A DNA stretch of 64,000 bases from Paenibacillus sp. HGH0039 (GCF_000411255.1 NZ_KE150412.1:487609-551608), one strand, 5' to 3'; positions 25,923-34,878 are shown, counted from the stretch's first letter. The notes: generated by a model from the sequence alone, not told the origin. Numbers and translations: made by a program.

Positions 25923-26279
25923 CTACCCCTCCCTTCGCTTTTCCGTGTGTTTCAGCTTTTCAGGCGTTATCCCCATCTCTACTCCTTTCGGGGTAATCCA
26001 CTGATCGAATTGCAGGACATCGTTATGCGAAAAATAAACATAATTCACCTCCGGCTCATCCTTGAAAACAACGACTGTATAGAAAGAGGGCAGTTTCATC
26101 CCCCAAATCCCTTTGACCGATGCCAGTTCCTCTTCTTTGTAGCTTTTTTCCTGGAGCAGGTAGCTCCTGACTCTTTCCGCATAGGCCATTTTATTTCCCT
26201 GAACATAAACAAACAGAGCCAGTAAAACGATCAGAACGATTGACAGTGCAAAAATTTTTCCCCGGCTTAGGTTCCGCAC
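25923..26279 (-). CDS. DUF3139-like single-pass membrane protein
   Basis: 118 residues. One N-terminal membrane segment (IFALSIVLIVLLALFVYV) is followed by an extracellular domain with the DUF3139 features LLQEKSYKEEELASVKGIWGMK and YTVVVFKDEPEVNYVYFSHND. The GTG start overlaps the end of the HD-domain gene by 13 bases and lacks a strong ribosome site, so translation probably depends on the upstream gene. Function unknown. Confidence 0.7.
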   Translation of the reverse strand: MRNLSRGKIFALSIVLIVLLALFVYVQGNKMAYAERVRSYLLQEKSYKEEELASVKGIWGMKLPSFYTVVVFKDEPEVNYVYFSHNDVLQFDQWITPKGVEMGITPEKLKHTEKRREG

Positions 26280-26902
26280 GTTTCCGGCTCACTTCCAATT
26301 CGTCCCGACAAATCCGCGTACGCCTCTCTAAGCCATGGATGAACGACTCTCAGCGTGTCTTTCCGGCTCCATAAGTAGCGGATATAGGCAAACGCGGCAT
26401 GGTCTAGCGAAAGCGCGAGTCCCCTATTCAGCTCTTCGAGATACGGAGGCGTCCCCTTCTGATCCCAAGCCACTTTGTCGGCTGTGAAAAGCAGCTTATC
26501 CATCTGAGATGCCTGTTTTTTGAGCGTGGTGTGGCATTCGACGGCACTCAAGATTTCAGGGTCCGCCACTCCGAATAGATCCCGCGCTATCGCTTTCGAC
26601 ATCTTCTGGTGAATGATCATCGGAAAGCTTTCTTCCTCCGGAAGCACTTCGATCCCAAGCTGAACCGACACGGAAATACGCGTATCGTTGGAAAAAACGG
26701 CGCTGATATCATGCAAATAACCGGACGATGCCGCTGTTTCCGGGTCCGCCCCGAAGCGGACGGCCAGTTCGCGAGCCTTCTCGCCCACCTTCATGCAGTG
26801 CTCCGCGGTTTCGCGGTGTCCGTTTTCGGTCAGAAAAGCATACACCTCTTTTTTCAAGTCGCCTGACCGTTCCGGTTGGACCAGATGCTCGTAAACGTTC
26901 AT
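26267..26902 (-). CDS. HD-domain hydrolase, YqeK-like
   Basis: About 211 residues from the ATG at 26902 (GGGGAG seven bases upstream). HD signature: HCMKVGEKARELAVRFGADPETAASSGYLHDIS, with further His/Asp in ECHTTLKK and LLFTADKVAWDQ. The arrangement resembles YqeK, a symmetrical diadenosine tetraphosphatase, though the match is partial and other HD phosphohydrolase activities are possible. Promoter at 26942-26971. Confidence 0.75.
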   Translation of the reverse strand: MNVYEHLVQPERSGDLKKEVYAFLTENGHRETAEHCMKVGEKARELAVRFGADPETAASSGYLHDISAVFSNDTRISVSVQLGIEVLPEEESFPMIIHQKMSKAIARDLFGVADPEILSAVECHTTLKKQASQMDKLLFTADKVAWDQKGTPPYLEELNRGLALSLDHAAFAYIRYLWSRKDTLRVVHPWLREAYADLSGRIGSEPETCGT

Positions 26903-26941
26903 TTCCTCACTCCCCATGAGTTTTATAAGGGCCCCTTTGTA

Positions 26942-26971
26942 AGTATAAAAGGATATTCCAGGGAATTCCAA
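26942..26971 (-). promoter_or_regulatory. Promoter of the HD-domain/DUF3139 genes
   Basis: TTGGAA (26971-26966), 18-base spacer, TATACT (26947-26942) on the minus strand. Confidence 0.65.
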
Positions 26972-27065
26972 ATAAACCTTTCCTAAAAACAAAAAAAGCC
27001 CGCCGCACGCTTCCGTAAGAAACGCATAACGAGCTGCACATAAAGAAAAGAACGGATGCACTCAA

Positions 27066-27096
27066 AGAAAAAGCCAGCCGGCAATCCCGGCTGACC
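27066..27096 (-). terminator. Terminator of the aminopeptidase gene
   Basis: CCAGCCGG / CCGGCTGA stem, then TTTTTC on the minus strand. Confidence 0.75.
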
Positions 27097-27161
27097 TTTG
27101 ATATCCTTATCGCGCTCGTTACCCTGCCTTTACAGGCCGAATATGCGCATTTTACGGGTAA

Positions 27162-28394
27162 TTAAGCCCAATTCCCTTTGCGGAAAATCGGTTCAATCGT
27201 CCCGTCGGCCCGTTCTCCGTCAATGTCCATTTCCGCCGATCCGATCATGAAGTCCACGTGGGTAATACTGTCGTTGAGGCCCGCCTTCGTCAGCTCCTCC
27301 ACCGACATTTTCGTTCCGTCCGGGATGCTGAAGCCGAAGGCTTTCCCCAGAGCAAGGTGATTCGACGCGTTCTCATCGAACAGCGTGTTAAAGAATATGA
27401 TGTTGCTCGCGGAAATAGGCGACTCATGAGGCACAAGCGCAACCTCGCCCAGATGACGGGCTCCTTCGTCCAGTTCGAGAAGTCCTTTTAACGCTTCATA
27501 GCCCTTCTCTGCCTGAAAGTCCACGACACGGCCGTTTTCAAACGTAAGCGTGAAATTCTCGATCAGATTTCCCTGATAGCTCAGCGGCTTCGTGCTGCGA
27601 ACCACTCCGTTCGTGCCGTCCTTAAGCGGAGAAACGAATACTTCCTCCGTCGGCACGTTCGGATTGAAAGCATCCCCCTGCTCGTTCACAGTCGAGCCTC
27701 CGCACCAGATGTGCCGCTCCGGCAGCGTTACGCTCAGCTCCGTGCCCGGCGCCCGGTAATGAAGCTTCCGGTACTGTTTGGCGTTCAGCTCCTCGACTTT
27801 AGTACGGAGCGTCGCATTGTGCCGCTCCCAGACCTGAACGGGATTGTCCTGGTCCACGCGGGTAGCTTTGAAAATCTCCTCCCACAAAGCGGCCACGGCT
27901 TCATCTTCCGGCAGATCGGGGAACACTTTGCCGGCCCAGCCGGTGGAAGGCGCCGCGAGAATCGACCACGTCATCTTGTAGGAGGTCATGTATTCTCTCC
28001 ACTTGACGAGCGCTTTGCCCGCTGCCTTGGAATAAGCCGTGATGCGTTCGGGCTTCACTCCCTGAAGCAGTTCCGGGTTGCCTGATTCGATAAGCAGATA
28101 AGCGCCGCCGTTTTCGGCCAGCTCTTCTACCGCCTGCGCTCTCCACGCCGGATAGGTATCGAACGAATCGTCGGGAGCAAGCGTATATCTCAGCTTCGTA
28201 ATAACATCGTCCATCCATTCCACGTGAACCGATTTCGCTCCCGCTTCGTATGCTTTTTGCGCAATAAAACGGGTTAGAGGGGCCTGCTGAATGGAAGCAT
28301 TCACCCATAAGGACTGACCCTGCTGTATGTTCAAACCGACTTTCACCGCTAGCTCGGCGTATTTTTCCAGATTTCTTTCGAATTGATTCGCCAT
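27162..28394 (-). CDS. ampS: M29-family metallo-aminopeptidase (AmpS / aminopeptidase T)
   Basis: About 410 residues, the length of Bacillus AmpS. The N-terminal domain includes GLNIQQGQSLWVNASIQQAPL. The C-terminal metal site is seen as EENFTL-type Glu (NLIENFTLTFENGRVV), GEVALVPHESPIS, NTLFDENASNHLALG and THVDFMIG, supplying the Glu, His, Tyr and Asp ligands of the family. It releases N-terminal residues from peptides in the cytosol. ATG 28394 is chosen since AAAGGAG lies seven bases away; ATG 28400 is too close. Confidence 0.92.
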   Translation of the reverse strand: MANQFERNLEKYAELAVKVGLNIQQGQSLWVNASIQQAPLTRFIAQKAYEAGAKSVHVEWMDDVITKLRYTLAPDDSFDTYPAWRAQAVEELAENGGAYLLIESGNPELLQGVKPERITAYSKAAGKALVKWREYMTSYKMTWSILAAPSTGWAGKVFPDLPEDEAVAALWEEIFKATRVDQDNPVQVWERHNATLRTKVEELNAKQYRKLHYRAPGTELSVTLPERHIWCGGSTVNEQGDAFNPNVPTEEVFVSPLKDGTNGVVRSTKPLSYQGNLIENFTLTFENGRVVDFQAEKGYEALKGLLELDEGARHLGEVALVPHESPISASNIIFFNTLFDENASNHLALGKAFGFSIPDGTKMSVEELTKAGLNDSITHVDFMIGSAEMDIDGERADGTIEPIFRKGNWA

Positions 28395-28515
28395 ATTCAT
28401 TCTCCTTTGTAGGTAAATTTACTCTCGGTCTGCTCGTTATGTAGGTTCCTCTTACATCTTCGACTTTCGAAGCCGTATTCCTTGTGGCACGGCCGCAAAA
28501 TACTCCGGCGCCGGA

Positions 28516-29067
28516 TCAATCGTTTTCTTTCCGGCGTTTCCGGAAGCGCCTGACTTTCATCAGGTTGCCGCACATCTTATCGTCGCACCACCGGGCCGTC
28601 CGGCTTCTGCTCTCGTCGAAGAAAACCCAGCGGCAGTCTTCGTTGGCGCACATTTTGAGCCGCCGCACGTCTTCTTCCGCCAGCAGCCGCGCAAATGCGA
28701 CGGCCACCTGGCCCATGACCGCGGCCCAGCCCCTATCGCCCGTCCTGCGCTCCAGCCGCCAGCCGCCTTCTTCCCTCGCCAGAACCGGGCGGGAAGGCAC
28801 TTCCGCCATCGCTTCGTTCAGCCTGGCGATGTCCGCGCGATCCGGCTCGCTGTTAGTGCAAGCGCATTCCGTGATCGCGCGCATGGCCTGCCGGAGCTCG
28901 CCGAGGGCGGCGCGTTCGTGGGGCTGCGGAGGCACCTGGGCCTGCAGCTCCCACTTCTCGAGAAAAGCTTCCAGCCAGCCCGGCCGGTCAAGCCTGTCCT
29001 CGCTCCGCCCCGTTCCCCGCCAGTCGTACCACTGGCTGTTCATAAACTCTAAAGCCGAATTTTCCAA
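28516..29067 (-). CDS. ABATE / CGNR zinc-finger regulator
   Basis: About 183 residues. An N-terminal ABATE domain (LEFMNSQWYDWRG) is followed by a C-terminal CGNR finger: CANEDCRWVFFDESRSRTARWC...MCGNLMKVRRFRKR, with four Cys for zinc and a basic tail. Members are thought to be stress-related transcription regulators. The TTG start at 29067 has GGAGG five bases upstream; the frame continues to 29139. Confidence 0.85.
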   Translation of the reverse strand: MENSALEFMNSQWYDWRGTGRSEDRLDRPGWLEAFLEKWELQAQVPPQPHERAALGELRQAMRAITECACTNSEPDRADIARLNEAMAEVPSRPVLAREEGGWRLERRTGDRGWAAVMGQVAVAFARLLAEEDVRRLKMCANEDCRWVFFDESRSRTARWCDDKMCGNLMKVRRFRKRRKEND

Positions 29068-29263
29068 AACAACCTCCGAATAAAGATTGAGTCTTTTTCC
29101 AATGGATGTTAAAATCCAATGTGTAACCATCATAATCATTTTAGATGGTTACAATAAACCTGTCGAATTGTTCGCTAACGGGCAGGCTCATTGCACAACC
29201 TGTCCACGCATGATGACATCGCCTTACTAATTTTACACCATTCTTAATTTAGGAGGAAATCGA

Positions 29264-29758
29264 ATGAACGGATTGGATCTTCTCAAACGAGGTTGGGAAC
29301 ACGCTTACGGAACGGAAGACTGGTATGCCCCTCTGAAAGACGCCGTCAGCGGGATAAGCGCGGAGCAGGCTTCCTGGCGGCCGCCGGGTGAAGCGGGCAA
29401 TACCATCTGGGAGACAGTCAACCATCTGGTCTACTACAAGCAGCGGCTGCTGGAGCAGCTCCAGGGCGAAGAACCGGACAACTGGGCTAAAAACAACGAC
29501 GACACGTTCAAAACGCCCGATACGCACGGTTCCGAAGAAGCTTGGCAGCGGACGCTTCGTGAGCTCGACGCCGTTCATACCCGCATCGGAAGCCTTCTGG
29601 GCGCCAAATCCGATCCGGACATGGACGCTGTATACCGCGATTCTCCGATCGGTTTCCGCATCGGCAGCGTCATCCAGCACGACGCTTTTCATACCGGCGA
29701 GATCGTGCTGATCCGCAAGCTTCAAGGCTCCTGGCCGGCGACTCGCCACTACGAATAA
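29264..29758 (+). CDS. DinB-family putative metal-dependent protein
   Basis: 164 residues, four-helix DinB fold. Metal ligands are probably the His of TVNHLVYYK and the two His of QHDAFHTGEI. DinB-like proteins include thiol-dependent S-transferases (BstA, bacillithiol) and uncharacterised damage-inducible proteins. AGGAGG lies before the ATG. It is convergent with the cyclodeaminase gene. Confidence 0.88.
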   Translation: MNGLDLLKRGWEHAYGTEDWYAPLKDAVSGISAEQASWRPPGEAGNTIWETVNHLVYYKQRLLEQLQGEEPDNWAKNNDDTFKTPDTHGSEEAWQRTLRELDAVHTRIGSLLGAKSDPDMDAVYRDSPIGFRIGSVIQHDAFHTGEIVLIRKLQGSWPATRHYE

Positions 29759-29781
29759 AGGCGCGGGCTCGTTAAACCGGC

Positions 29782-29833
29782 AAAAAAAACCGTCTGAAAC
29801 TCTTCTTCTCAGAAGAAGCTCAGACGGCTTTTT
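29782..29833. terminator. Bidirectional terminator between dinB and the cyclodeaminase gene
   Basis: CCGTCTGA / TCAGACGG outer stem with an inner CTTCTT/AGAAGAAG stem; A run on the left, T run on the right. Confidence 0.85.
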
Positions 29834-29900
29834 GTATCATCGCCGGGACGGTTCATCTTGCCGTCCATGATCGGAAAGCTCTGCGGCCCCAAGCCGCTTC

Positions 29901-30521
29901 TCAAATCCGTTCTCTTACTTGTATCAAAGCATTCCGCTTTATTTCTTCCGATTCTCTCAGCAGAAGCATTCCTTTGTCTCTGTATACGTTTCGGCTGTCG
30001 CCGGACATGGTATTCAAATTGATTTCCACCGTGATCCAGGCGGATTGTACCGCGGCTTCCAGCATCAGAACCGCAATTCCCAGATCGGACACCACGTTCT
30101 TGTTGACTTCCGGGGCCAGGGCCGCCAGCCGCCGCATGACCCCGAGGCACGCCTCCATCAGTTCCAGCGGCACATCGGCCGCATAAGCGGAGGCTTCCCG
30201 GATAGCGAGACTCCGGGCTTCTTTCTCTGCGGAAGTGGAAGCCGGCAGCTTCAGCGCCTTCATGAACCGGCTGAAGGAAGCCATATCTTTTTCGTGCAAA
30301 GATTCGAACCGCACGATGGCCTGCCGAAAAAGTTCCGCATTCTCGAGCATCGCGGCTTCTTGCTCTTTAAACTTGGCGCCCGTGGTCAAGCAGGCGGTCA
30401 TCGATCCCATGGACGCTCCGAGGGCTGCGGCCAAAGCGGCAATGCTTCCTCCGCCGGGCACCGGGGAGCCTGAAGAAGCCTCGGCCAGAAATTCGCGAAT
30501 CGACTGATCGTACACCCTCAT
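29901..30521 (-). CDS. Formiminotetrahydrofolate cyclodeaminase / methenyl-THF cyclohydrolase (FchA-like)
   Basis: 206 residues, all helical. The FTCD_C family signature SPVPGGGSIAALAAALGASM lies at residues 18-37, with a C-terminal NLNTMSGDSRNVY segment. These enzymes remove ammonia from formimino-THF or hydrolyse 5,10-methenyl-THF. The start overlaps the folD stop (ATGA), so both are made together. The coupling with a FolD that lacks the usual cyclohydrolase Gln suggests the hydrolase step is supplied here. Confidence 0.88.
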   Translation of the reverse strand: MRVYDQSIREFLAEASSGSPVPGGGSIAALAAALGASMGSMTACLTTGAKFKEQEAAMLENAELFRQAIVRFESLHEKDMASFSRFMKALKLPASTSAEKEARSLAIREASAYAADVPLELMEACLGVMRRLAALAPEVNKNVVSDLGIAVLMLEAAVQSAWITVEINLNTMSGDSRNVYRDKGMLLLRESEEIKRNALIQVRERI

Positions 30522-31375
30522 TTGTGCGCTCCCTCCCCGATCTGCATTCCGACCGCTTTTAACAGATTTTCAAACAAGATCAGCGTCGTTAACGTCCCTA
30601 CGCCTCCCGGCACCGGCGTCATCGCCTTTACCCGCTGCAGAGCGTCCGGGCTCACATCCCCCGTTAATCCCGTGTCCGTTTCGTTGATGCCCGCATCGAC
30701 AACGACCAGATCCGGGTGCACCATGTCCGCGGTAACCATCCCCGCCCTTCCGGCCGCTGTAATGAGGATGTCCGCACCGGCAATATGACGCGCGAGATTC
30801 TCCGTGTGCGAATGGCATACCGTAAGGGTCGCGTGCTCCCGCAGCAGCATAGGCATCAAAGGCCTGCCGACAGTCTCGCCTCTCCCGACGAGCACCACAT
30901 GCCGCCCTTTCAGTCCGAATCCGAATTCCTGCAGAATGCGGATACAAGACTGGGGCGTTGCCGGGTACAGTCCCTCTGTGCCAAGATAACAGGCAAGTTT
31001 GCTGCCGGGCGTAATCCCGTCCACATCTTTGTCGGAGCGGATAAGCTCGAAAGCTTCGGACGGGTTCAAATGCCGGGGCAGTGGAAGCTCCAGCATGATT
31101 CCGTGCACGCTTTTGTCTTCGTTCAGCTCTCCGAGATGTCCGAGCAATTCCGACTGCGTAATAGCCGGATCGAATTCCATCAGCCGGTAGCCGATGCCGA
31201 GTTTTTGCGCCGTCTTTTCCTTGGCTCTGGCGTAGTATTCGGAAGCCGGATCTCCTTTTAGGAGTACAACCGCCAGGGAAGGTTCTATTCCCCGCTTTTT
31301 CCACGCGTCCGTTTCTATTCGGATCGATTCCCTTAACCGACCGGCAAGATCTGCCGTTTTCATTAACATTCCCAT
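30518..31375 (-). CDS. folD: Methylenetetrahydrofolate dehydrogenase, FolD family
   Basis: About 285 residues. Family landmarks: SEYYARAKEKTAQKLGI (Tyr and catalytic Lys), DKDVDGITP, the Rossmann loop VLVGRGETVGRP and PVPGGVGTLT. FolD oxidises 5,10-methylene-THF with NAD(P) and usually also hydrolyses methenyl-THF. The normal VQLPLP motif is here LELPLP, so the Gln important for cyclohydrolysis is Glu. A ZTP riboswitch and terminator precede it. The GGGGGG run eight bases upstream supports the start at 31375. It is followed by an overlapping cyclodeaminase gene. Confidence 0.92.
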   Translation of the reverse strand: MGMLMKTADLAGRLRESIRIETDAWKKRGIEPSLAVVLLKGDPASEYYARAKEKTAQKLGIGYRLMEFDPAITQSELLGHLGELNEDKSVHGIMLELPLPRHLNPSEAFELIRSDKDVDGITPGSKLACYLGTEGLYPATPQSCIRILQEFGFGLKGRHVVLVGRGETVGRPLMPMLLREHATLTVCHSHTENLARHIAGADILITAAGRAGMVTADMVHPDLVVVDAGINETDTGLTGDVSPDALQRVKAMTPVPGGVGTLTTLILFENLLKAVGMQIGEGAHK

Positions 31376-31414
31376 GTTTTCCGCCCCCCGATTTATTGGT
31401 TCCCTGCAAAAAGA

Positions 31415-31466
31415 AAACAAAAAAAGTATCCGCAGACCGCGGTTTCCCGTTATCTGCAAATACTTT
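31415..31466 (-). terminator. Expression-platform terminator of the ZTP riboswitch
   Basis: AAAGTATTTGCAGA / TCTGCGGATACTTT on the minus strand, 14 bp with G-U pairs, followed by at least six U. It directly follows the aptamer and precedes folD. Confidence 0.9.
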
Positions 31467-31543
31467 CGCCCAGGCGTACGGCTATATTTCCCGTGTGCTC
31501 CCCCGTGGTTCCCCACGTTCCGCCAGTTACACACCGTTCCAGT
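31467..31543 (-). ncRNA. ZTP (pfl) riboswitch
   Basis: On the minus strand the conserved elements appear in order: GTGTAACTGGCGG, the short hairpin GTGGGGAACCAC, then GGGGGAGCACAC, a variable linker and the 3' GCCTGGGC block that closes the pseudoknot. This matches the pfl motif, which senses ZTP/ZMP and turns on one-carbon and purine genes when 10-formyl-THF is short. A folD gene downstream is the classic target. Confidence 0.92.
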
Positions 31544-31549
31544 GGCCTC

Positions 31550-31579
31550 ATTTTAGCACAGCGAACGTTTTACGGTAAA
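31550..31579 (-). promoter_or_regulatory. Promoter of the ZTP riboswitch-folD transcript
   Basis: TTTACC (31579-31574), 18-base spacer, TAAAAT (31555-31550) on the minus strand. Confidence 0.65.
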
Positions 31580-31627
31580 GTGCCGGAGAAGCATTTTTTT
31601 TCAAGATCGTTTGGCACACCGCCTCAC

Positions 31628-32824
31628 TTACAAAGTTTGTACGCTTCCCGGTTTTCTGCTGCCGCGTTCTTTCAGCATCGTTCTCGTGATAAGCAGCATG
31701 GAGACGACAATGAGCGCAGCCGGGATATAAAAGATGGACGGCGTGATGCCATCGATCAGCAGCGGCAGGAAATAGCCGACCAGAGAAGCCATTTGGGTAA
31801 TCACGACATACAGGCTGGCTCCGAACCCGGTTTTGTGCAAAAACATCCGCTGGACGTAGCCCATTGCCACCCCGAGCAGCACGGCCACGTAAAACGAATA
31901 CAGCGGCTGCATGGCGAAAAAGAACGGCAGATAATCGACATTGGCGTACACCAGATAGACGATCAGAGCGAACAGACCGGCGAATAGAATGACCGGCTTG
32001 AAGCCGTATTTCAGCGCCCAATAGCCCGCAACCGTCATAAACAACAGTTCGAACACCGCCTGCGCGCTCCAGATGTAAGACATCAGCTCCGGATTGCCGA
32101 ACTTCTCGTTCACGACAAGGGGAAGATACAGTCCCCGAATCGCATCGGCGCACGACAGCATAAGCAGCGCGGCCAGCATAGCCAGCGAGAAGGGTTCGCC
32201 GCTCTTCTTGACGACCGCTTTGGAAGGCGCTTCCACCGTTTCCCGGTAAAACATCAGAAGGACGAAGAGTGCCGCGTATCCCGCAAGATTGCCCCAGAGT
32301 ACCCCGTAGAAGGTGAACCATAAGTAAATGTTCGCTCCCAGCAGCAGTCCCGTAAAAAAACCCACGCTGAAAGACGCGCGCAGCCAGAGCTGCGAAATCT
32401 CCACGATGTCCGGCGCCAGCTTCGAGAAATGGTTCCGGGCCATGGCAAACATCTGACCCATAACCATCCCGGACGGGGCCGATGCGATCGACATGCCCAC
32501 CAGCGCGGATACGTACCCGTCGGCTCTCATATAGATCAGCAGCCCGGCCGCACACACGACGGAAGCCGCCATGGGGATGATTTTCTTCCGCGGAATCTTA
32601 TCGCTTAGAATGCCCACGCTGATCGTGAAAATCATATTGAGCACAAGCGAAACGGCAAAAATCGACGCGATCTCGCCTTTCCCGAGTCCGATCCCTTCTT
32701 TTAAGTAAATGGCGTTCATGGGCGCCAAAATCCCGACGCCGATTCCGTACAAAATCATCGCCAGGACCAAAATCCATGCTTTTTTGACGGAAATAAACAA
32801 TTTGATGTCTGCCGCGACACTCAT
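31628..32824 (-). CDS. MFS transporter, sugar-efflux (SET)-like
   Basis: About 398 residues, twelve membrane segments. The loop between segments 2 and 3 reads VGILSDKIPRKK (motif A variant). The gene ends with a basic tail. Overall layout is like SetA-type sugar or drug exporters. The ATG at 32824 lies ten bases after GGGAG; the open frame extends to 32863. No regulator is adjacent. Confidence 0.8.
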   Translation of the reverse strand: MSVAADIKLFISVKKAWILVLAMILYGIGVGILAPMNAIYLKEGIGLGKGEIASIFAVSLVLNMIFTISVGILSDKIPRKKIIPMAASVVCAAGLLIYMRADGYVSALVGMSIASAPSGMVMGQMFAMARNHFSKLAPDIVEISQLWLRASFSVGFFTGLLLGANIYLWFTFYGVLWGNLAGYAALFVLLMFYRETVEAPSKAVVKKSGEPFSLAMLAALLMLSCADAIRGLYLPLVVNEKFGNPELMSYIWSAQAVFELLFMTVAGYWALKYGFKPVILFAGLFALIVYLVYANVDYLPFFFAMQPLYSFYVAVLLGVAMGYVQRMFLHKTGFGASLYVVITQMASLVGYFLPLLIDGITPSIFYIPAALIVVSMLLITRTMLKERGSRKPGSVQTL

Positions 32825-32863
32825 AACCGGCTCACTCCCTTCCTCTTCCGCATTCGTATACAT

Positions 32864-33299
32864 CTAATTCGTTTCTTTCGACAATTTCCCTTTTAATTCT
32901 AATTTATTTTCCAATTTACGATCTTTACAAAAAAATATCCATATTTTCTGGATATTTCGGAGGAGATGTTTTACTATTTACACCATTTTATGTATATAAA
33001 TAGTTCTAAAGACCTACTTCCATTGCTTCTGCCTTATACTATAATATGGATATGAGGAGGTGAATTGATTCATTTAGACATAAATTGACAGGAGGTAGAT
33101 GCTAAACTTTTTGACAGGCAGGAATTAAAGCTCATTTGCTGCTCTCGGTAGATAGCCATTCACTGCTTACGATGCCGAATCCTGACCTATCCACCAGAAT
33201 CTCTCTGGTTTGTGTCATTATTGATTTTTTACGATTCGCAGCAGTATAGTTCTAAATTCCCTGTATTCCAAATTCAATTAAATCGGAGGTATTAAACTA
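32864..33299. other. Gene-poor leader upstream of the LPMO gene
   Basis: A 436-base stretch without a standard gene. It has TATAAT at 33040-33045 with no good -35, two very short frames each behind a strong AGGAGG (33065-33088, 7 codons; 33099-33128, 9 codons), and a small stem ACCAG/CTGGT near 33200. AT-rich, consistent with a long regulated 5' leader. Confidence 0.4.
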
Positions 33300-34361
33300 A
33301 TGTCCCAATCCATTTCATGGAACCGCTCTCTTTTCAAAGTTTCTCCTTTTCTCGTAGCATTTGCTGCGCTCGTAATCGGTGCCATCTGCTCGCTCGTTTT
33401 CGCTGAAAGCGCTTCCGCTCATGGTTACATCACAGGTCCGGCAAGCCGCGCAGCCCTCTGTAATCAAGGCATTAACAAAAACTGCGGAGCCATCGTGTAC
33501 GAGCCGCAAAGCCTTGAAGCACCTGGCAGCTACCCTGCAGGAGGCCCTGCTGACGGTCAAATCGCCGGCGCTGGCGCCGCTTTCCCTGAACTGAACGCTC
33601 AAACTGCAGACCGCTGGTCCAAAGTGAACATCAACAGCGGTAGCAACACGTTCACTTGGAAGCTGACTGCCGCACACGCAACGAGAGAATGGAAATACTA
33701 CATCACGAAAACTGGCTGGAATCCTAACGCAGCTCTGAAACGTTCGGATTTCGAACTGTTCTGCTCCTTCAACGACGGCGGTAAAAAACCGAACCCTTCC
33801 ACTTCCCACACTTGTGACGTTCCTGCCCGCAGCGGTTACAACGTAATCCTGGCTGTTTGGGAAATCGCCGATACGCCTAACGCTTTCTACAACGTAATCG
33901 ACGTTAACGTAAACGGTGGCGGAACTGGCACACCTACAGACAATCAAGCTCCTACTGTTCCTGCAGGCGTGACTGCTTCCGGCGTAACAGCTAACTCCGT
34001 AACTCTGAACTGGAGCGCTTCTTCCGACAATGTCGGCGTAACGGGTTACGATGTATACCAAGGTTCCACTCTTGTAGGAACTTCCACGACAACCAGCTTC
34101 ACGGTAACAGGCCTGACGGCTGACACTAGCTACACGTTCACGGTAAAAGCGAAAGACGCAGCAGGCAACACTTCCGCTGCAAGCTCCGCTGTAACGGCTA
34201 AAACAACGGCCGGCGGTGGCGGCACGACTGCACCTGCTTGGAGCGCATCCTCCGTTTACACAGCAGGCAACCGCGTTACTTACAACGGTGTCGTTTACGA
34301 AGCCAAATGGTGGACACAAGGTGAAACTCCTGGTAAAGCCGACGTTTGGAAAACCGTTTAA
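33300..34361 (+). CDS. Secreted AA10 lytic polysaccharide monooxygenase with FnIII and CBM5/12
   Basis: 353 residues. The signal peptide ends SASA and leaves His as residue 1 (HGYITGPASRAALC), needed for the copper brace; the second brace His lies in KLTAAHATREWKYY. After the about 165-residue AA10 domain come a Gly/Thr linker, a fibronectin III domain (APTVPAGVTASG...), another linker and a C-terminal chitin-binding CBM5/12 (APAWSASSVYTAGNRVTYNG...WWTQGETPG). It oxidatively cleaves chitin outside the cell. GGAGG is ten bases before the ATG. Monocistronic with its own terminator. Confidence 0.95.
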   Translation: MSQSISWNRSLFKVSPFLVAFAALVIGAICSLVFAESASAHGYITGPASRAALCNQGINKNCGAIVYEPQSLEAPGSYPAGGPADGQIAGAGAAFPELNAQTADRWSKVNINSGSNTFTWKLTAAHATREWKYYITKTGWNPNAALKRSDFELFCSFNDGGKKPNPSTSHTCDVPARSGYNVILAVWEIADTPNAFYNVIDVNVNGGGTGTPTDNQAPTVPAGVTASGVTANSVTLNWSASSDNVGVTGYDVYQGSTLVGTSTTTSFTVTGLTADTSYTFTVKAKDAAGNTSAASSAVTAKTTAGGGGTTAPAWSASSVYTAGNRVTYNGVVYEAKWWTQGETPGKADVWKTV

Positions 34362-34375
34362 TTCACTCAACAAGA

Positions 34376-34410
34376 AGGACCATCCGAGCTCTTATCGGGT
34401 GGTCTTTTTT
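34376..34410 (+). terminator. Terminator of the LPMO gene
   Basis: GGACCATCCGA / TCGGGTGGTC stem with G-U pairs, then TTTTTT. Confidence 0.85.
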
Positions 34411-34546
34411 ATTTGAAGAAGATGGGTCTGCACGGCAGCACCGCCCTCTCTTTTTAGTTTATGACGCGGAAAAATGTTTAGCATCGGGCTGAGCGGGTAA
34501 TTTTCTGTAGAGCCAGCAACCTTAACATACGAGGAGGTAAACGAAA

Positions 34547-34684
34547 ATGGGTAAAAAAATGATGTTTACTGCAATTGGTCTAGGAGCTGCTTACTTACTC
34601 CGCAATAAAGACGCCCGCCAGAAATTAAAGGATCAATTTCAGACCTTTGCGGGTTCCGCTAAAACTCAACAGTCTCTGCAATAA
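34547..34684 (+). CDS. 45-residue YtxH-like small protein
   Basis: 45 codons behind GAGGAGG. Sequence starts MGKKMMFTAIGLGAAYLL, a short hydrophobic N-terminus, then a charged, helical Lys/Gln/Arg-rich half. Such proteins are common in Paenibacillus and resemble short YtxH-like proteins. It has its own terminator. Function unknown. Confidence 0.7.
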   Translation: MGKKMMFTAIGLGAAYLLRNKDARQKLKDQFQTFAGSAKTQQSLQ

Positions 34685-34703
34685 AGCATAGGAAATTCAA
34701 AAA

Positions 34704-34746
34704 AAATCCTCCATACCCTTTAATGGGCGTGGAGGATTTTTTTGCC
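34704..34746 (+). terminator. Terminator of the 45-residue protein gene
   Basis: AAATCCTCCA / TGGAGGATTT, 10 bp, followed by a T run. Confidence 0.9.
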
Positions 34747-34841
34747 ACTTTGAAAAATAAAGGATTTTTTACCCGGATTACAAAAACATAAGGAAGCTCT
34801 GGAAGTTGCCTTCCACTCCCCTCCTAATGAAGACATTCCGT

Positions 34842-34870
34842 TTGCCGGACAGCGCTGATTCCTGTACAAT
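34842..34870 (+). promoter_or_regulatory. Promoter of the COG0523 GTPase gene
   Basis: TTGCCG (34842-34847), 17-base spacer, TACAAT (34865-34870). A Zur-like box follows at 34879. Confidence 0.65.
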
Positions 34871-34878
34871 AAATTTAA

